A stretch of 64,000 bases of DNA, taken from assembly GCF_029227915.1 (NCBI RefSeq), contig NC_079889.1:9982001-10046000 (forward strand). Direction: 5' to 3'. The notes under the pieces were generated by a model that made no database searches, was not told the origin of the DNA, and was given only the letters and a program-made list of their open reading frames with translations. The stretch comes from Hydractinia symbiolongicarpus (Eukaryota > Cnidaria > Hydrozoa > Anthoathecata > Hydractiniidae). The number at the start of each line of letters is the position of its first letter. Positions within the stretch are counted from its first letter, which is position 1. The translations under genes and the position numbers were made by a program. Of this stretch, positions 24,948 to 33,928 are shown piece after piece.

Positions 24948-26666
24948 ATGGATTACGATTTAATATCAAAAATATCTGTCGAAGAGTTGAAGAACTACTT
25001 GAGAGTTAGAAATTTAAGGATAAGTGGAAGAAAGGAAGAACTAATTGCTCGAGTGTTTTCAGCAGCTGAGAACTTCGTCCAGCCTGTGAAAACTGCTCAA
25101 GAAGTAGAGAGTAATTTAAAAGAGGAGTATCAGAAGAAGCTGAAAATAAACGATAGAACACTTCCAGATCCTTTTAAAATACCTCACGGTTGGATGGATG
25201 AGCAAGAAGGAATAAAGTTTTGGCCCATGGTGTTGTATCCTGACATCTTTAGCTACCTTATGTTTTATCCATCAGAACTAGGTAGTTCAGATTTAAATGA
25301 CTACAAAAACTCAAAGGCATATAGCTATTATAAATCTGGATGGCTTCAACCTCTCGCCTATCATGATTTATCGGGAAGTAATTTTTGCATTTTTAAAGGT
25401 ACATGCAGAAAGTCGCAAGCGATTAACGATCCTTTCCATAAACTATGGTTAATTCTGGAAAAAAGTGGTAAGATAATGTCGTGCCATTGTACATGCATGG
25501 CTGGAATGAGCCAGACATGTAATCATGTTGCGGCTGCTTTATATCGCATTGAAGCTGCTGTCAGAATTGGACTTACAAATACAGCTTGTACAAGCACCGC
25601 TAACGAGTGGCTTCCTAACAGAAAGCAAGTAGCTCCAACTAAAATTAAAGACTTGAATTTTAGCAGAGATAACTTTTCAGACAGAGGAAAGAGAAAGCGC
25701 CCTTTAGTATCGACACCTAAAAAGAACTTTGATCCTCTTCAACATTGTGGCGAGAAATTACTTTCTCTTAACGAAATAGCAGACGAATTAAAAGAAATTA
25801 TTCCTGAAAGTATTTTATTTACTGCTGTACCAAAACCAGAAATTGACTTTGTTAGAGAGTGTTTAAGTATTTCTGATGTAACTCAACCATCAGACATATA
25901 CAGTATAAGTGACATACTTGCAATGTCAAAAACAAAAACTGAATTTGAATGCAATCTAGTGGCATATGTAACACCCGAGAAAGTTATTCATATTGAAAAA
26001 TTAACCCGAGGACAAAGTGAGGATACTGGTTGGTATAATTTTAGAAAGCATGTAATCTCTGCCTCAAAAGGCCATGAAGTTTTAACAAAAATGAAAAAAG
26101 TTAAATCAGGAGGTGGAGGATCCGTTAATATCTGGGCATTAAACCAGAAAGTTTCAGGCATGTCATTTATTAGCCCTAATATACCAGCACTAAAATATGG
26201 TCGTACAATGGAAATAAATGCTGTTAATGCATTTAAAGACAACTTCTTACAAGGGCATAAAAATGTGAAGGTTTTAGAGTGTGGCTTGTATTTAGATAAA
26301 AACACACCTTACATTGGTGCAAGTCCAGACAGAATAATAACATGTGATTGTTGTCTGCCAGCATGTTTAGAAGTAAAATGTCCTTTTTCGATTAATTACA
26401 CGACGCCAAAGGATTTAAACGTAAAACTACCCTACTTGACGCACATGGAAGAAAAAACAGTATTGAACAAAAACCACAAATATTACACACAATGTGTTAT
26501 GCAAATGGGATTAACTGGCTTTTCCCAATGTCATTTTGTAGTTTGGACACCTCATGGGATGGTGCACGACATTATAAACTTTGAGCCTGAAGTGTGGAAT
26601 TTTATGAGAAAAACTTTTATAGAATATTACGACACATTTTATTTAAAATCCATATTTTCAGGATGA
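24948..26666 (+). CDS. SAP - SWIM zinc finger - YqaJ nuclease protein of a DNA transposon
   Basis: A 572-residue uninterrupted ORF. Residues 5-40 (ISVEELKNYLRVRNL, then GRKEELIARV) are a SAP DNA-binding motif. C181-x-C183...C191-x-H193 is a SWIM zinc-binding finger. Residues about 357-520 form a YqaJ/PD-(D/E)xK nuclease domain. The predicted metal-binding and catalytic residues are D461 in GASPD, E475 and K477 in LEVK, and Q515 in YYTQ. YqaJ proteins are related to phage lambda exonuclease, which resects double-stranded DNA. Here the gene lies inside paired TIRs and converges with the transposase at 28207-27185, so it is an accessory transposition or repair factor by context. All catalytic residues are present. 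The start was chosen as the first ATG, in an ACAAACATGG context. Confidence 0.85.
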   Translation: MDYDLISKISVEELKNYLRVRNLRISGRKEELIARVFSAAENFVQPVKTAQEVESNLKEEYQKKLKINDRTLPDPFKIPHGWMDEQEGIKFWPMVLYPDIFSYLMFYPSELGSSDLNDYKNSKAYSYYKSGWLQPLAYHDLSGSNFCIFKGTCRKSQAINDPFHKLWLILEKSGKIMSCHCTCMAGMSQTCNHVAAALYRIEAAVRIGLTNTACTSTANEWLPNRKQVAPTKIKDLNFSRDNFSDRGKRKRPLVSTPKKNFDPLQHCGEKLLSLNEIADELKEIIPESILFTAVPKPEIDFVRECLSISDVTQPSDIYSISDILAMSKTKTEFECNLVAYVTPEKVIHIEKLTRGQSEDTGWYNFRKHVISASKGHEVLTKMKKVKSGGGGSVNIWALNQKVSGMSFISPNIPALKYGRTMEINAVNAFKDNFLQGHKNVKVLECGLYLDKNTPYIGASPDRIITCDCCLPACLEVKCPFSINYTTPKDLNVKLPYLTHMEEKTVLNKNHKYYTQCVMQMGLTGFSQCHFVVWTPHGMVHDIINFEPEVWNFMRKTFIEYYDTFYLKSIFSG

Positions 26667-27184
26667 TTTATTTTATGCATAAGCTATCGAAAATTATTTT
26701 TGTATATATTTGTCTGTTTAGAAATAAAAGTTTGAAGAGCATATTTATTTATTTATTTGAACGTGCTTTACAAATACATTTCAACCAATTTTTTTAAATG
26801 CCATCTGTAGCCTGATGTTTCTGCGTTAAAATGACCATGTGTCTTCTAATCAAAATATTCCCTTAAGAAAAGTATTTGGCATAGGCTACCTCTCATTTAG
26901 GCATTAAGTACATACAGTATTTTTTTATATTTCTTTAAACGTTCCATGAGGTATTCTGATAAATTTTTGTGTGGCCTCGATTTTCCGACACTTACGGCCA
27001 TTAACTTTAACTATTTCAAGTAGGTAGGCGAGCCCGAAATATTAGAATGAGTGCGCATGTAAACAAAGGGAGATACGAGTAGATAACAATAATTAAAAAA
27101 ACAGAATAACTCAGACAACTTTTTTTGGTAAAAATATTTACAAAACAAGCAAAAAATGTGAAAAAAGAAAATTTACAAAAGTGT
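26667..27184. other. Spacer between convergent transposon genes
   Basis: AT-rich, containing the 3' ends of both genes. AATAAA-like words occur just after the plus-strand stop (about 26722). No other feature. Confidence 0.5.
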
Positions 27185-28207
27185 TCAAGTAGTTTTTTCT
27201 GGTTTCTTTTTAATTAATACAGGCTTTAGATTACATAATGCAGCACAGCATTTAACTATATGATCTGCATGTTGTAACATTGTAACAGGCAACACTCCCT
27301 TGAGTATGCGGTAAAACTTAATTCTGTTAATTGCTCGCTCAACATGAATCCTTAAATTTGCTACATCTTTAGTTTTTTTACATTCAGCACTTGTCATCTG
27401 ACTTTTTACACGTGCACCTGGTGGAACAACTAATTTGCAAAAACGTAACATTAATTCTTCTCTGATTTGAAATCCACGATCTGCCATAACTTCATCATCC
27501 CTTTCTAACAAATCGTAAAATCCAGAGTCATTTGTAATAAATTTATCAGACGCGCGCCCACCATAACAATCAGATAAAAAAGTTATATATCCAGAAGGGC
27601 TTATACCAACAAGAAATTTTAAAGTATTGTGATGTTTATAGTCTGACCAAGTAGATGCTTGATTTGTTAAGGATTTTGGTCTGTCAATGAACACCTCAGC
27701 ACAATCAATTATAACCCGACATTTGGAATAACCTGCTTTGGCAAATGTTTTAGGCAAGTTATCACGAATGGCTTCTCTTGGCAGCCAGACAACAAGTGCA
27801 TCACCCAAAACTCTACTTATAATTCTAATCCAAGTTACAAATACTGTGGAACATGTTGATGGTGATATTCCAAAACGATCTGCAAGGTCCTCTGTCAGTA
27901 AGCCCAAACGAAGTTTCATCAAAACTAACAAAAACTCATCACGCTGTGTTAACTTTTTCACATGTTTAGTTTGACGCTTTATTTTAGTACTTAAACATGC
28001 TCGTTTTGACCCCCTCCAATAATTCACTTGCTGTAAGTAAGGCTTTAATAACAATAACAGAGTGTTAAATAACATGATAGAAGATAGACCAGTGTAATAA
28101 TTCATTTTGGAATCACTTTTAATGATTCTCCAAGTCATTGTTGTATTTTTAACAATTTCAAAGGCTTTGCCTCTATACTTCTTTACTTGTACAGTTAAGG
28201 AGTTCAC
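27185..28207 (-). CDS. HTH-DDE transposase (DDE_Tnp_4 / HARBI1-like fold)
   Basis: Order along the protein: a YYTGLSS segment, a basic stretch, a helix-turn-helix (LRLGLLTEDLADRFGISPST, then TCSTVFVTW), then the DDE nuclease. Catalytic candidates are the Asp in VIIDCAEVFIDRP, the Asp in FLSDCYGGRASD and the Glu in HVERAINRIK. This is the IS5/ISL2-type DDE fold, also found in HARBI1 and Harbinger. The frame is open to a GTG at 28207; the first in-frame ATG is at 28138, which would drop 23 residues. Upstream in the same frame a TGA near 28245 interrupts another open stretch, so the true N-terminus may be in an upstream exon or the copy may be damaged there. The gene acts on the TIRs at 23774 and 28495. 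Confidence 0.8.
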   Translation of the reverse strand: MNSLTVQVKKYRGKAFEIVKNTTMTWRIIKSDSKMNYYTGLSSIMLFNTLLLLLKPYLQQVNYWRGSKRACLSTKIKRQTKHVKKLTQRDEFLLVLMKLRLGLLTEDLADRFGISPSTCSTVFVTWIRIISRVLGDALVVWLPREAIRDNLPKTFAKAGYSKCRVIIDCAEVFIDRPKSLTNQASTWSDYKHHNTLKFLVGISPSGYITFLSDCYGGRASDKFITNDSGFYDLLERDDEVMADRGFQIREELMLRFCKLVVPPGARVKSQMTSAECKKTKDVANLRIHVERAINRIKFYRILKGVLPVTMLQHADHIVKCCAALCNLKPVLIKKKPEKTT

Positions 28208-28390
28208 TTTACTGACATCATGTTTTCTTGAAGCAAAAACTCAAGACACTTTAGCTAACTTGTTTCTGATTAAAAATAAAACTCTATCCTTGATTTCGAT
28301 CCAAGATTGTTTTGCATAAATTATAGCAATACGGTGTTCTCGGCGGTCCGCATGCAATTCTTAACAAATGACCAAATTTTGCATAAATTA

Positions 28391-28417
28391 AAAATCAGCA
28401 CGAATCGTGCTGATTTT
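28391..28417. repeat. 27-bp near-perfect palindrome beside the right TIR
   Basis: 13-bp arms (AAAATCAGCACGA and its complement) flank one A, immediately inside the right inverted repeat. It is absent from the left end. Confidence 0.85.
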
Positions 28418-28418
28418 A

Positions 28419-28495
28419 ACCAGCCTGGCCCAGGGTCATTTCTTCGCGCCGTCTCGATATTAAAAAAGCGAAAAATTGCCCTGGGAACGAGGTTG
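28419..28495 (-). repeat. Right terminal inverted repeat of the 23.8-28.5 kb transposon
   Basis: Reverse complement of the left TIR, ending in GAACGAGGTTG and followed by the AATAAAATA target duplication. Confidence 0.85.
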
Positions 28496-28504
28496 AATAA
28501 AATA

Positions 28505-30254
28505 ATGTGGACGATTCAATATTTCCTCCGAGCTTTCCAAAAAACTTTATGCATTGAATTTCACAAGCGATATAAATATTTTTTGCTTTTTGTTAAAATT
28601 GCTACCAAAGTTGCTTCGCTATTTTTTACCTAAAAAGAAATTCATACTTACAATAAGAATTTTAATATTAGATTTGTTGCTACTAGGGGAGCTTACTGAT
28701 GGCAAATGAAAACACAAGAGCGGTAGGTTATACTTTTGGTGAATGTTTATTATTTTCAGCTTTGAACGTAACAAGTCAAGTTAGTCGTGTAAAAATTACC
28801 TGTCCATCCATCAATACAGAATACGTTAGAGAGCTTGATAAAAATTAAGAACAATTACACAACGAGGCATAAATTTATCCTTTGATAGAACCCTTTCTAG
28901 TTTCTCCTTTACATTATTCTACTTTCAGAATTCTATTACTTCATTTTATGCTTTTTTTTATTATCTTTTTTTTCTTTCCTTTTTTTCGTATTGAAGCTTT
29001 ACCGCGGCTAATGCCAGGCGAACTTTTTTTGAGATATAAACGTGTAGTTTTCCTCTTCATTTTGAAACAAGTATTACCTACTCACTTTTTAATTTTACCG
29101 GCATTTTCTTGTCACAGCATTATTCTTTTTAATGACATTATTTTACCATATTCTACTTGGAAGCATCACTTTACACTTTTTCTTTTCTTGATCAAACAAC
29201 AATTCATCACTGAGTTAACAAACACTCCTCCCTCCGTTAAAAAACGACTTTTAATTTCGATTCATAAAGAAAGATAGTAAAATCGTAAGAAGTAAATCGT
29301 ATTTAATTAAATCGTATTGAAATTTGAAACCACATATTATGTTCTCCTTCTCGTTGTTATTGGAAGCAATTGCCATCTGCAAATAATAACATTGCCAGGA
29401 TACAAGTGTTCACATATTAAAACTGAAGCATTCACGCGTAAGAGTTTGATTTAAATTCCGTACCCTTCCCCATTGTTTCAATAATTGTATGGTGTTCTGG
29501 GCATAGTTAAGAAGTCAAATTGTAAGTTTGTGAAGGATCATTTACCATTTTTTATACCGAACCGATCTCAACTAATTGGACGGAACTTTCAGGCTCAGAA
29601 CAGTTATAAAGGACACCTTTACAAAGTACAATCTGTTACCACACCCGTCAGTTCAATAACAAAATTTAGTTTCAGCAATAAAAACCCAAAATATGATTGT
29701 TACATTTTCGTACAATTTTACTTCATGCTCATTTGGCAACACTCAGATGGGGTTTTGAAGTGGTGCTTCAATAGAGATGACTTACTAAAAACCACCAAGT
29801 AACGTCTAGCAATGGTTTGCGTTATGCATCGTTTAGACACATAGAAAACACTGCGGGTATCCTCAATAACAAAGAGTAAAAAGCTGGTGCGGTCAAAAAT
29901 CAATGTTGTGGCAAAAAGTTGCATCAATCAATTTAATGACGAGATTTGTAAAGACAACTTTTATTTTTTAATTTCTGGTGTAGCTGTGGTGAAAGGCAAG
30001 GTTAGGAATCTTATAAGCAGTTAAAAATCCAAGGAATATCCCTCGATAAAGTGAACTTTCACGAAGATTTAAAACAAAGTGTCTGTGTCAGTTAAAACGT
30101 CTAGAATTTCATGTTGCACTCGTTAAAAAAGGAGGCAAAATGTTACGTTTGAACTAACTTTGTTTCTAATACATTCTTTCACATTGGCACACTGAATAAA
30201 GGTTTGTGAGAAGAATGCCAGTTGCATACATACAATCACCTGTCAGTGTATATA
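28505..30254. other. No supported gene
   Basis: AT-rich. An ORF at 28882-29277 is Phe/Leu-rich low complexity and another at 29485-29802 has no recognisable motif. Neither has codon or splice support. Confidence 0.4.
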
Positions 30255-30565
30255 CTGATAGTCTTGTGGTAGAGCGTTCGTTTTCGGTGCGGGAGGTCTT
30301 GGGTTCAAACCCTGGCGAGTCATGCCAGATACTATAAAAGTGTGTTTATCCTTTCTGCTTAGCGTTCAGCATGAGAATAGGATTGATATCTTAGGCGGTT
30401 GTCTAGTTGAGCGATTGCTGTGCTTGCACGACTTTCGTAGCTCAAATGGGAGCTTTAAATGCGCTAGGACCCCCTTCGCAGGACCTTTGTTGATAGCAGT
30501 ACCAATAGGAACTGAAGAAGCTATCCTGGGTAAATAATAGTAATAATAATAATAATAATAATAAT
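30255..30565 (+). mobile_element. tRNA-derived SINE, second family, (AAT)n tail
   Basis: The head AGTCTTGTGGTAGAGCGTTC followed by GGTCTTGGGTTCAAACCCTG has clear A- and B-box character and differs from the other SINE heads. The body is unrelated to the 23523 copy, but the last segment, ACTGAAGAAGCTATCCTGGG plus (TAA)n, matches the 3' end of the other SINEs. The tail ends at 30565. Confidence 0.8.
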
Positions 30566-30763
30566 GTCCTTTATTTTTGGCAATAAGTCAAGACTTTTGT
30601 ATTTAAAAAACTTCTGTATTTAAATGTTACGATGTCTGCTTCTGTTTACATTGTAAGTATTATTTTACAAAACCTTCAACGATTTTCATTTGTAGATGTG
30701 AACATACGCAAATATGAATGTAAACATACACACATAAAGAGACATAAAGACATCAAGTGCAAA

Positions 30764-33700
30764 ATGTTGCAACAAAAACATATAATATTGCAAAGAGTTT
30801 TGAAACGTCTTTTTTCATTTATTCCAGTAGAGTTTAATGCGAGTGGCATACAGCATGGGGCACGTGTTAAAGGACGAAAGTTTTTGCCTGGCTCCAATCA
30901 TAAAGATATGCCCGAGTTTTTAACTTACAAAAACAACCCGAATATAAGAGTTGTTCGGTTTGAAGGTGACAAGAGTAAAGCACCAGGAGCTGTTCGAGAA
31001 TACATAGAGGAAAACCTTATGGACAGCAGTGCAATAATGTTTAAAGGTCTTCAAATCGAGAATGAAAACGATTTTAATTATATGCTTAAGGAAACTGGAT
31101 ATAAAACTATGTCATACGAAGGGGAGCCGCAATCAGAAATAACGTAGTTGATAATGTTTATGAAGCAAGCAACGAACCTCCAGAATTTAGTATTGAGCTG
31201 CATAATGAGATGTCATATTTAAAACATTATCCCAAAAAGGTACAAGCAATTCCTAATGATTATATAGTACTTTATGATCTTTTATTTTTGTTATGTATGT
31301 TTCCTTTTGCTATTTGTTGCAATTTGTTGCATCTTAAGAGAAAATATTGAGATAGAAAAATTTGACTTTGTTGTCAATCTTCACAAAAATCCGCCAAATT
31401 AAATTCTCGTTAAAAACAACGAGAATTTTAAAGTTTACTAAATCACATATTTTTCGTTCTCTGCGAATTTTTAAAATTCTGGTTGGTAACAATATAGCAT
31501 TGTATGAAAAAATGTTAGTATTTCAAGAACACTGTCTTTTTAACCTAACTTCATGGTTGATATTTTAAATATTAATGCGGTTTAGCAACTCAAAATGAAT
31601 TCCTTTTTATTTCCAAAAAAGCTTTCATTTTCTTCCAAGCTAAATTCCTGCTTCTATTCTTAGTATCTTATGTTATCTGCAGAATTTAACTTCTATCAAA
31701 TTTTCTTATGACCTCTCTAGGTAATGTTCTGTTGTATCGTACCCCCAACAAGTGACGGCGAAACACCAGTTTGTTTTAACAGGGAATTGCTGGCAGCACT
31801 TAATCCAAGATTTCTCAAAAAGTTTGAAGAGAAAAAAATCCGATTTTACAGAAACTACGCAGACAAAAGGGATACCAATATTTGGTCGTGGCAGTCTGTG
31901 TTTGAGACAGACTCCAAAAAAGTAAATTAATTAATTTTGTTCATCAGCATATTAACACTTTTAATTCCCACCTCCCCTAACGTGTTTATCCAGCGAAACA
32001 GGACGAAAAATAGTATTGCAATTTGTTAACTGTCTGGATATTTCAAGCGGCAAATACGGCTTTTTAGCCATTCTGATTGGCCTAGCGCTCTTGACGACGA
32101 AAAATGGTAGCTTAAAATGTAAACAAGAACGAAAAAAAATATTTAAGAAGCATTGGAAATGATTATATATCTAACTCCTGCAATACATACAAATGATGAA
32201 AACATTTTCATAGGATAGAAACAAAGCAATGTCAAGTTTAACAGTAAAATAACCAGATTCACGAACATTTCCTCTGGATGCTTCTTTAACATGGCTAGTT
32301 AACTAGCTACATTGTCCAAAAAAAAAAAGATGATCTCATATCCAGTTTTATCAAAAATACCAAATACAGGGCGACGGAATCATAAAAAATACATCTCTTC
32401 TCATTTACAGATTCTTTTCTTCAGCTTTGTGGTTACCGAGTCAATATAAAACTCGTTGAAGACCATGTTATTCTTGGCTAGCTAGCTAGCTAAAAAAATT
32501 ACTTCGATATTCGTTGTAATTATATTTTAGCTGCGCATTCCACTTTAAACATTATTCTGTACGTTTCGAACATTGTAATGTTTTTGTTCACAAAGTTTTA
32601 TTCCATAGGAAATTTCGAATTCTATACAGAATGTTTGTTTTTAGACAGGACTGTTTTGAATTTTGACCTCAAGTGTTAACAAAAGTAGTGAATTATATTA
32701 TTAAAAGAACACTAAACTAAAATTCTTATGTTATATATTTATCTTACTTAGACTGTTAACAAATACAATGATAACCGATTACCCCGTGCTGTTCCGAAAA
32801 CATCGCCCTCAGTCATTGTACCGACCTCGCAACTTGGTCGGCACTTAGATATTTTGCGGTACAGCCTGGTGTAATCGGTTATTATTGTATTATCATCACT
32901 TGGTTAAGAAATCAACATGTTATCAATTGGTAGTTTGAAGCAGCAATAATTCTGGTTAAGTGTCTTTGCTTTTCTTTAAAACCGCGGTCTTTTTGAAGCT
33001 AAAGATACCTACGATATATGATATGTTTACGTGGTTCAAACTTGTTTTCATTTTTATTTTATTTCCACTTTTGTAATGTGCAGTTAACGAGTATAAAAGC
33101 CGCCAAGTTAGTTTTTTAAAATTATTTTCCTTGGTCCACATTTCTTTTTACACACAAAATGGTGTAATGAAAATATTAAAACCTGGAAAATAAGGTGCAA
33201 AATGGCTGGAATTGAAGGGGCTAATTCATATTATGAGTACTTTGTAATTCTAAAAATGAAATTCAGATCAAAAATTTAGATTAAATAGTATGCATGTAAA
33301 TAATAATAATAATAATAATATATAAATATATAAATGTTTATTAAATTATTAAACAGTTCAAGAGCATGTATTCAGAAGAAACCTTCACTTGAAATTTTCT
33401 TACTCTACTTATTACTGCTTTTAGTTCCACTGTAATTGTAGTTTAATAAAAAGAAAGAGATCTTCAAATTTTTAAATTTTTTGAAGTTAGCTTATCTTTA
33501 TTGTATCACACATTTAGAGAGCTGAAGAAATCCTAGATTCTTTTAATAGTCACTGGCAATGGCATTCAAATGGCGCGCTGATAAGTTGGCATATGGGTGA
33601 ACCCTTTATAACGCATCCAAAAACAAATGAAAAAGTCTGGTTTAATCAAATAACACTGCTCCACAATTCTTTCTATCGCAACCATCCATTCTATTATGAG

Positions 33701-33928
33701 AAGTATGAATTGAAGGCAAAAAACTTTCCGTCTGATGTCACTTATGGCGATGGTGAAGAAATCGAATTGGAGTTTATTGATTACCACCGTGCTGTGCAAT
33801 GGAATTTAGCTGTCGGTATTCAGTGGGAAAAGGGAGATTTGTTAGTGCTCGATAATTTATTGGCGCAACATGGAAGGATGGGTTATCAAGGGGAAAGAAA
33901 GTTAGTCGTTGGATTAATTGATGAGTAA
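30764..33928 (+). CDS. TauD/TfdA-family Fe(II)/2-oxoglutarate-dependent oxygenase
   Basis: Three exons: 30764-31239, 31721-31921 and 33518-33928, joined in phase 0 by GT/AG introns, about 362 residues. Motifs in order are the substrate-lid region SSAIMFKGLQI, then ELHNEMSY (H-x-E, two of the iron ligands), RNYADK, WQSVF, GALISWHMG, WFNQITLLHN, GDLLVLDNLLAQHGR (third iron ligand His) and GERK (Arg expected to bind 2-oxoglutarate). The pattern is that of the clavaminate-synthase-like branch (plant At3g21360 type); the substrate cannot be told. The frame breaks at 31121-31124: four G's are present where five would keep YEGG in frame with the following codons, and everything downstream fits. A start at 30764 was chosen; an alternative is an upstream exon joined at the TTATTCCAG acceptor near 30828. 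The short basic N-terminus could be a mitochondrial presequence, which is inference. Confidence 0.75.
32052..32105. repeat. Dispersed repeat, copy 1
   Basis: TACGGCTTTTTAGCCATTCT, then GATTGGCCTAGCGCTCTTGACGAC-like sequence, recurs in diverged form at about 34295-34345. It lies within intron 2 of the oxygenase gene. Confidence 0.5.
32762..32892. mobile_element. MITE with TA target duplication
   Basis: CAATGATAACCGATTAC at the left and GTAATCGGTTATTATTG at the right form near-perfect inverted ends about 127 bp apart, each bounded by TA. The similarity extends inwards to about 30 bp (GTGCTGT/ACAGCC). There is no coding capacity. TA flanks suggest mobilisation by a Tc1/mariner or pogo-type transposase. 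Confidence 0.65.

Larger units (their letters stand above)
23765..28504. mobile_element. Two-gene DNA transposon (ISL2EU-like) with TIRs and 9-bp target duplication
   Basis: The element occupies 23774-28495 (4,722 bp). It begins CAACCTCGTTCCCAGG and ends with the complement CCTGGGAACGAGGTTG. The inverted repeats extend over about 75 bp at 23774-23851 and 28419-28495, with an inner identical block GAAGAAATGACCCTGGGCCA. Both sides are flanked by AATAAAATA (23765-23773 and 28496-28504), a perfect 9-bp duplication. Inside are two convergent genes: a SAP-SWIM-YqaJ protein (plus) and an HTH-DDE transposase (minus). I recall a transposase-plus-YqaJ pair for the eukaryotic ISL2EU superfamily; the assignment is from gene content, not a search. 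TIR identity and the intact target duplication suggest fairly recent insertion. Confidence 0.85.

Noticed and set aside
28882-29277. 131-codon Phe/Leu-rich ORF
   Set aside because: Low-complexity hydrophobic translation of T-rich DNA with no splice support.
30255-30345. Functional tRNA gene
   Set aside because: A and B boxes are present, but the arms do not close into a cloverleaf and the sequence continues into a SINE body and AAT tail.
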